A DNA stretch of 64,000 nt from LMUY01 sp965199165 (GCA_965199165.1 OZ240681.1:2108001-2172000); one strand, 5' to 3'. Counted from the stretch's first letter, positions 17,748 through 25,992 are shown. Made by a program: numbers and translations. Notes: generated by a model not told the origin, from the letters alone.

Positions 17748-17756
17748 CGGCCTGGC

Positions 17757-19256
17757 TCAGTCGGTGATCCGCAGGTCGAACAACGGGATGCGCGCATCCG
17801 GCCGCCCGGCGAAGCTGACGGTCTTGCGCTTGGCGTAGATCGCGTCCTCTTGGTAGAGCGTCAGGACCGGCACCTCAGTGACCGCGAGATCCTGCGCCTT
17901 CGCCAGCGCCTCCGAGCGGCGCTGCGGGTCGATGCTGTTGCGGGACTCGTCCAGCAGCTTGTCCATTTCCGGCAAGGCGATCGTCGAATAAGGCTGGTTG
18001 CTGTGGAAGATGGGATAGATCGCGGCGTCGGCGTCCAAGGTCTGCGTCGATCCCCAGGCGAGCATGTAGATCGGTGCCTGCTTGCCGGCCGGAACTTGCT
18101 GCGCGTACACGGACCATTCCGGCGCCTCCAGCGCCGCCTTGACACCGATGGCGTCGAACTCCTGCGCGATGACCTGGCCGACCTCGGCGCTGCTGAGATA
18201 GTGGCGGGGCGCCTGCATCTGGATGGCAAACCCGTCCGGATAGCCGGCTTGCGCCAGCAGCGCCTTGGCCTTCGCCGGATCGTAGGCGGGAACGGGCTCT
18301 TCCTTGTAGCCGAAATCGGATGGTCCGACCTGCGTGCCCGTGAGGCTCGCGAAGCCCTTCAGCAGCTCGGCCACGATCGTCCTGCGGTCGATGGCGAGCG
18401 ACAGCGCCTGCCTCACGCGCGGATCGTCGAGCGGCTTGGCGGCCGTCTTCAGCCCCAGATAGATGACCAGCCCGCCATGCTTCACCTGCACCACGTCGAG
18501 GTCGGCAGCGGAGGCCAGCGACGGCGCCAGCTCCGCAGGGACGCTCTCGATCAACTGCACTTCGCCGGACATGAGCGCGGCGACGCGGGCCGTCGCCTCC
18601 GGGATCGCGCGCCAGACGACGGTGTCGATCGGGGGCTTGCCGCGCCAATAGCCCGGGTTCGCCTGCATCGTGACGTGGTCGTCCGGCACGAACTCCGTCA
18701 CGCGATAGGCGCCGGTGCCGATTGGCTTGCGGGCGAACTGGTCGGCACCGACTTGCTTCGTGTAGAGCGGCGGCAGGATGTAGGCCGGGTAGCGGCTCAT
18801 CCGGGTGGGTATCAGCGGATCGGGCGCGCGGGTGCGGATGCGCACCGTCAGCGGGTCGACCACGTCCACGCCGGCGATCGTGTTGATATACGACGCCGTA
18901 GGCGATTTCGCCGCCGGGTCGAGCACGCGGTCCAGCGTGAACTTGACGGCGTCGGCCGTGAGGGGCTCGCCGTTCTGGAACGTCACTCCGGGCCGCAACT
19001 TGAACACCCAAGTGGTGGGATCGACGGCGCTCCAGGACAAGGCGAGGCCCGGGACCAGCTTCATGTCGGGATCGCGCGCCACCATGGTGTCGAAGACGTT
19101 GTCGACCACGGTCGCCGGTTCACGCAGGAAACCCGGGTCCATGCCGCTGACCGATGCGGCGCGACCGATGTCCAACTCGGCCGCCAGCGCGGAGGGCCCG
19201 GTGGCCGCGCAAAGCGCCATCAGCCCCGAAGCGAGCAAACCCAGTGGTCGCATCAT
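17757..19256 (-). CDS. Peptide-type ABC transporter substrate-binding protein (DppA/SBP_bac_5 family)
   Basis: A 499-residue periplasmic receptor and first gene of a seven-gene minus operon. The start is ATG 19256 (MMRPLGLLASGLMAL), with GGAGAT about 8 bp upstream. The signal peptide ends SALAAELD near residue 25. Family features include VVDNVFDTMVARDPDMKLVPGLALSW, WVFKLRPGVTFQNGEPLTADAVKFTLDRVLDP (highly conserved in this family) and LSLAIDRRTIVAELLKGFA. It delivers ligand to the DppC/DppB permeases immediately downstream. The enzymes in the same operon (M20 hydrolase, PLP lyase, ornithine-cyclodeaminase-like protein, amine-oxidase-like protein) suggest the ligand is an acylated or dipeptide-like amino acid. 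Confidence 0.92.
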   Translation of the reverse strand: MMRPLGLLASGLMALCAATGPSALAAELDIGRAASVSGMDPGFLREPATVVDNVFDTMVARDPDMKLVPGLALSWSAVDPTTWVFKLRPGVTFQNGEPLTADAVKFTLDRVLDPAAKSPTASYINTIAGVDVVDPLTVRIRTRAPDPLIPTRMSRYPAYILPPLYTKQVGADQFARKPIGTGAYRVTEFVPDDHVTMQANPGYWRGKPPIDTVVWRAIPEATARVAALMSGEVQLIESVPAELAPSLASAADLDVVQVKHGGLVIYLGLKTAAKPLDDPRVRQALSLAIDRRTIVAELLKGFASLTGTQVGPSDFGYKEEPVPAYDPAKAKALLAQAGYPDGFAIQMQAPRHYLSSAEVGQVIAQEFDAIGVKAALEAPEWSVYAQQVPAGKQAPIYMLAWGSTQTLDADAAIYPIFHSNQPYSTIALPEMDKLLDESRNSIDPQRRSEALAKAQDLAVTEVPVLTLYQEDAIYAKRKTVSFAGRPDARIPLFDLRITD

Positions 19257-19575
19257 CGCACTATCTCCAAACCGCCTGCAAGGACGAGGTGTCAGGCACG
19301 CAATATGTATACCAGCATGCAGGCTCGCCCCACCTCGTGGGCCCGGCCTGTCGACCGCCCGGCGCCGCAAGCGGGCGGGAAGACCACCGTCGGGCCGTCC
19401 GAGAACCGGGCTCGGAACAGCGGCCAGGTCGTGGAAATCCTCCGACGAAGGCGACGGCGAAATGCTGCACCGTCTCCGCCCGCGCCGGCGACAACGCCAG
19501 GCAGCGCCGCCAACGCAGGCACGCGGATGCCCTGCCGGCGGGAGCCCTGTCGCGCGCGACCCTGCGGACAGATAC
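19257..19575. other. 319-bp intergenic region upstream of the peptide-type operon
   Basis: No convincing gene is seen here; short open frames on both strands lack family features and ribosome-binding sites. It must hold the promoter of the minus operon starting at 19256. A small palindrome-centred segment (ATATGTATACC, 19303-19313) is the only AT-rich patch; on the minus strand it offers a TATACAT -10-like hexamer about 50 bp before the start, without a clear -35. A similar GTATAC core is used by some GntR/FCD regulators, but no such regulator gene is adjacent. Confidence 0.4.
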
Positions 19576-20736
19576 TTAAGCCGGTGCGACCATGCCCCGG
19601 GTGGCCAGAGCTTGGCGTCGCAGGCTCAGGAAGTCGATGTCGTGCCGCGTCTGTCCCGCCGTGGCGAGGTCGGCCAGGATTTCGCCGACGACGCTGCAGA
19701 ACTTGTAGCCATGGCCGCTGCAGGGCGAGGCCAGGACGACCTGGGGGAATTCCGGATGGCGATCCAGGATGAAGTGTTCGTCCGGCGTGTTGGTGAACAT
19801 GCAGGACCGCAGCGCCATCGTCGGGCCGGCGCCGTGCGGGAAATACCGCTCGGCGAAGGCACGCAGCAGCGCCTCGTCCTCCCCGTCCGGCTCCCGTCGC
19901 ATCGCCTCCGCCGGCATCGTCTCACCGCGATGGTGGTAGCGGCCGAACTTGAAGCCGGGTACCTCGTAGATGGGGAACCCGTAATACCGGCCTTCCTCGA
20001 CCTGCAGGTTGAAGACCGGGAAACGCCCGGTGGCGAACAGCTCGGGCCGGCCGGGTTGTAGCCACGCCAGGACCTGCCGCTCCGCGACGGCCAAGCCCGT
20101 CATCGCGGGCACCAGGTCGGCGATCCATGGGCCGGCGCTGATGACCAGACGGCCAGCCCGGTACGTCGCCTTGTCGGTCCGCACCGTCACGCCCTCGCCG
20201 CCCGCGGACGCCGTCCACTCCAGCACGCGCTCGCGGGCATGGATCGTCGCACCCGCCTCCTGTGCCAGGCGGGCATGCGCGACGATCGCCCGTTCGCTGG
20301 CGATCAGCCCGCCCTGCGGCTGCAGGATGAAGCGGCTGGCGGCCGGCATGCGGTAGCCGGGGAAGCGGTCGTTGACCTCGGCGCCGGTCAGGACCTCATG
20401 CTCCAGCCCGTGCAGCCGGGCGCTGGCGAGCGCGCCCTGGAACAGGGGGTCATCCTCCGGGCCGCCATCCAGCGAGCCGGTGGTGACCAGGAGCGTTTCG
20501 CCGCTTGCCCGCTCCGCGGCGGCCCAGAGCGCGTAGGCCCGGTGCAGGAGCGGCACGTAGGCCGAGTCCTCGTAATAGGGCAGGCGGATGATCCGGCTGA
20601 CGCCGTGGGACGAGCCCATGGCGTGCGGGATGTCGAACCGTTCCAGCCCCAGGACCCGCTGGCCACGCTGCGCCAACTGCCAGCACGTGGCACTCCCCAT
20701 GCCGCCGACGCCGACGACGATCACGTCATACGTCAC
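19576..20736 (-). CDS. solA: FAD-dependent sarcosine oxidase-like enzyme (monomeric, SolA/MTOX type)
   Basis: A 386-residue flavoenzyme of the monomeric sarcosine oxidase / N-methyltryptophan oxidase family, of typical length. The FAD Rossmann motif is VIVVGVGGMGSATCWQLAQRG, then LERFDIPHAMGSSHGVSRIIRLPYYED, which carries the His/Arg active-site region. CMFTNTPDEHFILDRHP and CSGHGYKFCSVVGEILADLA near the C-terminus hold the cysteine that covalently binds FAD in this family (about residue 312, the C in RSCMFTNTPDE) and the conserved G-H-G-x-K-F. It should oxidise an N-methylated or secondary amine to the imine and formaldehyde, producing peroxide. It follows two SnoaL-like genes with a 9-bp gap, so it belongs to the LacI-linked cluster. 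Confidence 0.85.
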   Translation of the reverse strand: MTYDVIVVGVGGMGSATCWQLAQRGQRVLGLERFDIPHAMGSSHGVSRIIRLPYYEDSAYVPLLHRAYALWAAAERASGETLLVTTGSLDGGPEDDPLFQGALASARLHGLEHEVLTGAEVNDRFPGYRMPAASRFILQPQGGLIASERAIVAHARLAQEAGATIHARERVLEWTASAGGEGVTVRTDKATYRAGRLVISAGPWIADLVPAMTGLAVAERQVLAWLQPGRPELFATGRFPVFNLQVEEGRYYGFPIYEVPGFKFGRYHHRGETMPAEAMRREPDGEDEALLRAFAERYFPHGAGPTMALRSCMFTNTPDEHFILDRHPEFPQVVLASPCSGHGYKFCSVVGEILADLATAGQTRHDIDFLSLRRQALATRGMVAPA

Positions 20737-20745
20737 GGCGTGCCC

Positions 20746-21738
20746 TCACGTGCCGGTCGCATGCCCGTCCGCGTGCGCCATGATCTGTTTCCAGACCACG
20801 ACCTCGTCGATGGCGATCCACTCCCGGCAGACGCGGCCGTCGACGATCTCCGCATGGCTCAGCCCCATGATGTAGACGGGCGCGCCGGTGGGCGGGCCGA
20901 AATGGCCGAACCCCCCATGCGCGCCGCGGAGCGACCATCGCAGCGCCACGCGCACTGCCCGACCCTCGTCGTGGTTGACGATGGCGCTGTGGACGCTGAA
21001 CGCGGCGTCCGGGAAGGCGGCAAGGTAGCCGAGGTAGAACCGGTCGATGTCGCCATGGCCATGGAAGCTCTCTCCGCCGGGCGCCTCGAGGCAGGCGCCG
21101 TGGAAGTAGAGGTCCTTCACCGCGGCGGCCTCCTTGTCGTGCCAGAGCCGGCGGTACCCGTCGACGTAGAGCGCGACCTCCGGCCCGGCCTGCAGCTCGG
21201 GCTTGAACACGCCCGGCTTGTCGTGCTCCGGCAGGTAGAAGCCGACGGTGCCGGTGCGGCGCAGGTCGTCCTGCATCATGCTGCGCGCCAGCTCCTTGGG
21301 CTGCAGCCCGAGGCCGCGGGCGAAGGCGGATTGGTCGCGCACCAGCCATTCCTCGGTCACGACCTGGTCGACAACCCAGCAATCGGCGATGATCCGGGTC
21401 TTCAGCAGCCGGTTGGTGGCCGGCCCGTAGCTCCCGTCCGCGGTATGGCGCATGACGGAGATCAGCCGGTGCGACGACAGGAAGCTGCCGTCCTCGAAGG
21501 CCGTCCAGATCACGTCCTCCCCCACCAGCTGGCGGTCGGGGAATTGGTGCAGGGTCTGCAGCGTCTGCGCCGTCACCCCTGCATTGTCGGCGGTCAGCCC
21601 GGTGGCCGCGCGCACCAGGCAGTTCGCCCCGTAGTATTTCTGCAGCTTGCCGCCGATGCCGCGATCCTCCCAAATCTCGCGGGTGATCCCGTAGATGAAG
21701 TCGGGAACGTCCTTGTAGGCGCCGATGACGGGTTGCAT
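20746..21738 (-). CDS. Tandem NTF2/SnoaL-like domain protein (copy A)
   Basis: Encodes 330 residues from ATG 21738 (MQPVIGAYKDVPDFIYG). It appears to hold two NTF2/SnoaL-like cone domains: an N-terminal half with FIYGITREIWEDRGIGGKLQKYYG and a C-terminal half with YRRLWHDKEAAAVKDLYFHGACLEAPGG, FPDAAFSVHSAIVNHDEGRAVRVALRWSLRG and VYIMGLSHAEIVDGRVCREWIAIDEV, a pattern typical of SnoaL-type ester cyclases. There are no signal or membrane segments. It is clearly related along its length to the next gene upstream (copy B), separated by only 10 bp. Catalytic role is not known; SnoaL folds act as cyclases, isomerases or hydratases. Confidence 0.75.
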   Translation of the reverse strand: MQPVIGAYKDVPDFIYGITREIWEDRGIGGKLQKYYGANCLVRAATGLTADNAGVTAQTLQTLHQFPDRQLVGEDVIWTAFEDGSFLSSHRLISVMRHTADGSYGPATNRLLKTRIIADCWVVDQVVTEEWLVRDQSAFARGLGLQPKELARSMMQDDLRRTGTVGFYLPEHDKPGVFKPELQAGPEVALYVDGYRRLWHDKEAAAVKDLYFHGACLEAPGGESFHGHGDIDRFYLGYLAAFPDAAFSVHSAIVNHDEGRAVRVALRWSLRGAHGGFGHFGPPTGAPVYIMGLSHAEIVDGRVCREWIAIDEVVVWKQIMAHADGHATGT

Positions 21739-21748
21739 GAGATGCCTT

Positions 21749-22789
21749 CTATGATGGGGTCGTGGACGTGGCCTCGCCACGCGCGGCGATGATCTGCGCC
21801 ATCACGGCGATCTCGTCGTAAAGCCGCCACTCGCGCAGGATCTTCCCGTCCCGGATCTCCAGGTGCGACGCACCCAGGATGTGGACGCGGCTGTCCGTCG
21901 GCGGTCCGTATGTCGGCACGCCGCAATAGGTGCCGCGCAGGACCCAGAACACGGCCACGCGGGTTCCAAGCTCGTCGGACTCGTTGACTGCGAAGTCGCG
22001 TATCTCGACCTTCGCGTCGGGAAAGGTGGCGAGCAGGTCGATGATCGCCATCTGGTAGGGCTGCAGGGTCTGCACCCGGCGCATCCGCACGCTTTGGCAG
22101 ACGACGCGTTCGCTGACGTATCGTTTCGCCAGGTCGAAGCGCCGCCCGTTCCATACATCCTGGAAGTAGGCGGCCACCATCTCGCAGGCCGCGGCACCGT
22201 GCGGCGGCCGAGGGCCGGAAATCCCCCGCACGGCCGGGTCGGCGATGCGCCCGGCGAAAGCGCCGCCCTCGGGTGCCGCGGCCACCGCTTGGCCGGTAAC
22301 CGGGCTGCGCCGGGCCAATGCGGCCGCGGCGGCATGCGGATCCAGGCCCAGCGCCTCCAGGATCGCATACTCGTCGCGGACCAGCCACTCCTCGACGATC
22401 AGGTTGTCTTGCACCAGGCAGTGGGCGATCGAGCGTGAGACGAAGCTGCGGCTCGTCGGCGCTCCGTAGCCCGAGTAACCGGAATGCGTCCCGGTCTTCA
22501 GCAGCCGGTGCGAACTGATGAACCCGTTGGTCCCGCGTTGTTCCCAGATGACGTCCTCTCCAAGGCCGGCGCCGGCGTCCGGGAAGGCGGAGAACTTCTG
22601 CACGGAGTTGCCGATGACGGCGTCGAAGTCATAGGTCTCGCCATAGGCCGTGTGGACCTTCACGCCCGGGCCGTAATGTTCGGCCAAGCGGCCGATGGCG
22701 AGGTTGACCCATATCTCGTCCGTCCAGCTGAGGATGTAGTCGCGCGGATCACGGTAAGGCGCGTAGGCGGATGGTTGCAGCGACGGCAT
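21749..22789 (-). CDS. Tandem NTF2/SnoaL-like domain protein (copy B)
   Basis: About 346 residues from ATG 22789 (MPSLQPSAYAPYRDPRDYI). Layout matches copy A: an N-terminal cone domain (YILSWTDEIWVNLAIGRLAEHYG), then FISSHRLLKTGTHSGYSGYGAPTSR, LIVEEWLVRDEYAILEALGLDPH, and a C-terminal SnoaL domain with FPDAKVEIRDFAVNESDELGTRVAVFWVLRG and VHILGASHLEIRDGKILREWRLYDEIAVMAQII. Shared landmarks with copy A (GEDVIW, FISSHRL/FLSSHRL, EEWLVRD, GLDP/GLQP) show they arose by duplication. It is first in the three-gene operon that reads away from the bicupin gene, and its start is 22 bp from the palindrome at 22811. The two copies may form a heteromer. Confidence 0.75.
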   Translation of the reverse strand: MPSLQPSAYAPYRDPRDYILSWTDEIWVNLAIGRLAEHYGPGVKVHTAYGETYDFDAVIGNSVQKFSAFPDAGAGLGEDVIWEQRGTNGFISSHRLLKTGTHSGYSGYGAPTSRSFVSRSIAHCLVQDNLIVEEWLVRDEYAILEALGLDPHAAAAALARRSPVTGQAVAAAPEGGAFAGRIADPAVRGISGPRPPHGAAACEMVAAYFQDVWNGRRFDLAKRYVSERVVCQSVRMRRVQTLQPYQMAIIDLLATFPDAKVEIRDFAVNESDELGTRVAVFWVLRGTYCGVPTYGPPTDSRVHILGASHLEIRDGKILREWRLYDEIAVMAQIIAARGEATSTTPS

Positions 22790-22810
22790 CGAGACACCCC
22801 AGCCTTCACA

Positions 22811-22826
22811 ATGCATTCGAATGCAT
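22811..22826. promoter_or_regulatory. 16-bp perfect palindrome, probable LacI-family operator
   Basis: ATGCATTCGAATGCAT is a perfect inverted repeat with the central CpG typical of LacI-family operators. It lies in the 83-bp divergent region between the SnoaL-like operon (start 22789) and the bicupin gene (start 22873), whose downstream neighbour encodes a LacI-family regulator. It could therefore govern both transcripts. No second copy was seen before the lacI-type gene itself. Confidence 0.6.
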
Positions 22827-22872
22827 GGTAGATTGCCGGACGGCTTCGCTCAAGTGGCCACGAGGGGACAAG

Positions 22873-23991
22873 ATGACGGACGCCCAGACCAGACTGATCC
22901 GCCGCAGCGACATGGTGGCCTGCAAGCTCGCCTTTATCGACTGCAAGATGCCTGGCTCCGTCGGCAAGGAGAACTACTCGCTCATCGGCGCCGGCGTCAC
23001 CCAGTCGTCCGACCAGGTGGTGAACATCACCGAGCCGCACGGCTTCAGTCTGGGCGTGGCGGCGATGCCGCCGGGCACGACCAACAACCTTCACGTGCAC
23101 TACACGGCCGAGGTGTTCATGGTGTTCAGCGGCACCTGGCTGTTCCGCTGGGGCGCGGACGGCAAGGACGGCGAGGTCATCGGCAAGGCGGGTGACGTGG
23201 TCAGCATCCCCACCTTCATCTTCCGCGGCTTCAGCAACGTCGGTGACGAGCCGGGCTGGATCTTCACCGCGCTCGGCGGGGACGACACCGGGGGCATCAT
23301 CTGGCACCCGTCCATCCTGAACACGGCGAGGCAGCACGGACTGTATCTCACCAAGCAGAACATGATGGTCGACACGGCTGCCGGCGCCGCCCAGCCCGCC
23401 CCGGAGGACCTGCTCGAGCCACTGGACAGCGCCACGATCCACAGCCTGCGCCGCTTCGACGTGGAGGCCATGCGGCGCCGCGTCGTGGCCCGGGCGGACC
23501 GCGCCTACTCGGACCGTGCCCTGCTCGACAGCATGCTGCCTGGCCACAAGGCAGCGTTGGCGCCTGTGCTGGGCCACGGCATGAGCCAGGAACTGGAGCA
23601 CGCGCCGCCGATCGCGAACCCGCACGGTTTCTCGATCGAGTGGCTCCGCATCGAGCCCGGCGAGCGCGTGGGTGCCTACAAGCTGGCGGAGAAACAGGTC
23701 CTGCTGGTGTTCGCCGGCGAGCTGGACGTGACGCTGGACGATGACGCGCCGGTGCGGACGCAGACGCAGGAGGTGTTCTCCGTCCCAGCCGATTGCTGGC
23801 GGACGGTCGCGTCCGTCGGTCCGGTTGCAGCCGAGATCGCGGTGGTGACGGCGGGCGACCACAAGAAGCACCCGGTCTGGCATCCCGACATCGTGCGCGA
23901 TGCCCATGCGGCCGGCTTCGCGTTGGATCATTCGGGCTACGTGGCGCTGTTGGCGCTGCTGCCCTATGACGTGCAGACCCGCGCCGCCTAG
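22873..23991 (+). CDS. Bicupin protein (gentisate-dioxygenase-like fold)
   Basis: A 372-residue double-stranded beta-helix protein. The start ATG 22873 is preceded by GAGGGGACAAG; the longer upstream open frame crosses the palindrome and is unlikely. The first cupin has LHVHYTAEVFMVFSGTWLFRWG, giving the H-x-H-x3-E metal set, but the usual distal histidine is not obvious in PTFIFRGFSNVGD. The second cupin (WLRIEPGERVGAYKLAEKQVLLVFAGELDVTLDD) lacks the histidines, so only the N-terminal site is likely to bind metal. It probably acts as a dioxygenase, isomerase or lyase in the LacI-controlled pathway. Gentisate as substrate is not supported by neighbours. Confidence 0.72.
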   Translation: MTDAQTRLIRRSDMVACKLAFIDCKMPGSVGKENYSLIGAGVTQSSDQVVNITEPHGFSLGVAAMPPGTTNNLHVHYTAEVFMVFSGTWLFRWGADGKDGEVIGKAGDVVSIPTFIFRGFSNVGDEPGWIFTALGGDDTGGIIWHPSILNTARQHGLYLTKQNMMVDTAAGAAQPAPEDLLEPLDSATIHSLRRFDVEAMRRRVVARADRAYSDRALLDSMLPGHKAALAPVLGHGMSQELEHAPPIANPHGFSIEWLRIEPGERVGAYKLAEKQVLLVFAGELDVTLDDDAPVRTQTQEVFSVPADCWRTVASVGPVAAEIAVVTAGDHKKHPVWHPDIVRDAHAAGFALDHSGYVALLALLPYDVQTRAA

Positions 23992-24047
23992 GCCGCCGTT
24001 CCTGCTTCCAGGCGGAGGGTCGCAGGGCCTCGCCGAGGAAGCCAGCC

Positions 24048-25061
24048 ATGCCGGTCCGCAGCCCTAGCCGCCGCGCCACCTCTTACGATGTCGCCCGCAA
24101 GGCGGGCGTGGCCCAGTCGACCGTGTCGCGCTGCTTCCAGCCGGGGAGCAACATCTCCCCGGTGACGCGGGCGCTGGTGACCGATGTGGCCACCGAGCTC
24201 GGCTACCGGCCGAACGCACTGGCCCGCAGCCTGATCACGCAGCGATCCAACCTGGTTGGCGTGATCGCCACGCGGTACACGCTGCGGGGCAACCCGGATG
24301 TGGTCTATGCGATCGGCGAGATGCTGGCCGCCTCCGGCAAGCAGTTCCTGCTGGTGACGGCAGAGAGCGACTCGGCTGGCGTGGCCGACCTTCGCGGCGT
24401 ACTGGAATACCCGCTGGCCGGACTGATCTCGTGCGTGCTGCCGGCCGATGCCGCGCTGCAGGAATGGCAGGACCGCGGCATCCCCGTGGTGCTGTACAAC
24501 CGGAAGTCACCCCGGATCCCGGTCGATGGCGTGACCGCGGACCATGCCGCCGCCGCCGCGGCGGTGGCCAGCGCGCTCCATGCGGCCGGGCACCGCAGCT
24601 TCCTGTGCGTGAGCGGGCCGACGGACGCCCATGTCAGCCGGGAGCGCCGCGAAGGCTTCCTCGGCCGGCTGTCCAGGCTCGGCGTCAAGCGGACGGCCGT
24701 GATCGAGACGGACTATTCCTACGCCGATGGCCGCCGGGCCTTCCTCGATTACGCGAGCCGTGTGCGGCGGCCGGACGCGGTGTTCGGCGCCAACGACCAG
24801 ATCGCCATGGGCGTGCTGGACGCCTGCCGCTTCGACCTGCATCTCTCCATACCGGAGGACCTCTCCGTCGTCGGCTTCGACGACGTGGCCGAAGCCGGCC
24901 GCCCCACCTACGAGCTGACCACGGTGCGCCAGGATTCGGAACTGATGGCGCGGACGGCGGTCGACATCCTGCTCCGCCGCATAGCGGAGCCCGAAGCCCG
25001 CACGATCAACACCGTGGTGGAGGCGGCGTTGGTCCATCGCCGCTCCGCACGCCTGCGGTAA
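24048..25061 (+). CDS. LacI-family transcriptional regulator
   Basis: Encodes 337 residues. The N-terminal DNA-binding domain reads ATSYDVARKAGVAQSTVSRCF followed by ALVTDVATELGYRPNALARSL, where the hinge helix leucine that inserts into the central CpG is present. The periplasmic-binding-protein-like sensor includes LVGVIATRYTLRGNP, PDAVFGANDQIAMGVLDACR, SVVGFDDVAEAGRPTYELTTVRQDSE and ILLRRIAEP, all standard. It follows the bicupin gene by 56 bp in the same direction, and is the obvious ligand for the palindrome at 22811-22826. The inducer is presumably a sugar or a substrate of the unknown pathway. Confidence 0.9.
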   Translation: MPVRSPSRRATSYDVARKAGVAQSTVSRCFQPGSNISPVTRALVTDVATELGYRPNALARSLITQRSNLVGVIATRYTLRGNPDVVYAIGEMLAASGKQFLLVTAESDSAGVADLRGVLEYPLAGLISCVLPADAALQEWQDRGIPVVLYNRKSPRIPVDGVTADHAAAAAAVASALHAAGHRSFLCVSGPTDAHVSRERREGFLGRLSRLGVKRTAVIETDYSYADGRRAFLDYASRVRRPDAVFGANDQIAMGVLDACRFDLHLSIPEDLSVVGFDDVAEAGRPTYELTTVRQDSELMARTAVDILLRRIAEPEARTINTVVEAALVHRRSARLR

Positions 25062-25097
25062 CATCGTTCCAGGCGCAGCTGGTCAACCGTGGCGAGA

Positions 25098-25673
25098 TCA
25101 CGTCGGATGACCGCCACGGCAGGCTTTCCGGACGGACGCTACGATGGCGCCAAAGACCTGACTCAAGCTGGTCTGCGAGTAGATCGCAGCGAGCGGGATC
25201 GAGGCGGGCAGGCCGGTCAAGGAGAGCTGGCTGTCAAGCGCCGTCCAGGCGGTCATCCGCCATTCCTCGCCTGCTCGGACGTAATGCTCCAGGCGCACTT
25301 CGTCTTGGTAGACGATGACGATGTCGCGTAGCGCTGCCAGGGACTTGTAGAAGTGCAGCCTCTGCCCGCGGTCGTGATCCATCGGGGACGGTGACAGGAT
25401 TTCAACGACGACGGTGGGATTATCGATCCAGGTGACGCCATCGGCCAGCCCCCCGCAATGCACCGTGATGTCCGGGACGGTCTTGTCGACGCCATCCAGG
25501 TCGCCCGAGGCTTGCACCCGAAGCCCGCCACATTGACGGTGCAGCCCTGGGCTGTGGCGACAGGCCCGAGTGCCAGCGCGATGTTCAACGCGATCCGGCC
25601 ATGGGCAACGTCCGACGAAGGCATCAAAGGCGGCGATCGTGACGGGCGGTTCAGCGGCGCGGGCCTGGTACAT
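25098..25673 (-). pseudogene. Uma2-family (DUF820) nuclease-like gene broken by frameshifts and an internal deletion
   Basis: Family sequence is split between two reading frames. The N-terminus (AEPPVTIAAFDAF, near 25673-25625) is in one frame, then MMPSSDVAHGRIALNIALALGP continues in the second frame to about 25505, and VPDITVHCGG, NPTVVVEILSPSPMDHDRG and HFYKSLAALRDIVIVYQDEVRLEHYV are back in the first. The family's E-L-x-x-G segment normally found before the MMPSS part is missing, so there has been a deletion as well as two shifts. Uma2 proteins are PD-(D/E)XK-fold nucleases of unclear role and are often pseudogenised. The first frame alone still yields a 191-residue product, but with a scrambled middle. 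Confidence 0.7.
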
Positions 25674-25703
25674 GCTGCACCCTAGCGCTCGGCGCCATGG
25701 AAA

Positions 25704-25985
25704 TCATCCAAGGCGAAATCGGGCGGACAGCACCGGGTCATCCAGGATCGCCGCGCGCAGCGCCGGGTCGTCGGAGGCGACCACGACCCGGGTGAACCAG
25801 GGTATGGTGCCGCGCACCCGGTCCAGGAACAGCCGGTCCAAACCCGCCGCACCGGGCGAGCGCGCGATGCAGCAAGCGCAGCCGGACGCGTGAGGGACAG
25901 CGTCGGTTGGCGCCAGGAGGGCGTCGCGCTCACCCGGTCGGGTGCCGAATACGACGGGGATGCGAGCATCGACGAAGCGGGTCAT
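25704..25985 (-). CDS. Short CobW/COG0523-like fragment lacking the GTP-binding loop
   Basis: About 93 residues from ATG 25985 (MTRFVDARIPVVFGTRPGERDALL). The segment SGCACCIARSP followed by LDRLFLDRVRGTIPWFTRVVVASDDPALRAAILDDPVLSARFRL matches the middle of COG0523/CobW G3E GTPases (the CxCC metal motif, the dimer of helix-strand after it, and the DP-x3-RFRL end). The Walker A (G-x4-GKT) is absent: the equivalent place reads FGTRPGERDALL. It is therefore either a decayed gene or a small metal-binding derivative. It is divergent from the SahR-type regulator and shares its operator region, which argues it may be expressed. Confidence 0.5.
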   Translation of the reverse strand: MTRFVDARIPVVFGTRPGERDALLAPTDAVPHASGCACCIARSPGAAGLDRLFLDRVRGTIPWFTRVVVASDDPALRAAILDDPVLSARFRLG

Positions 25986-25992
25986 ACAGCTA

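Noticed and set aside
19303..19313. GTATAC-centred segment resembling a GntR/FCD site
   Set aside because: Symmetry is only about 6 bp and no GntR gene neighbours this operon; kept only as a note on the intergenic region.
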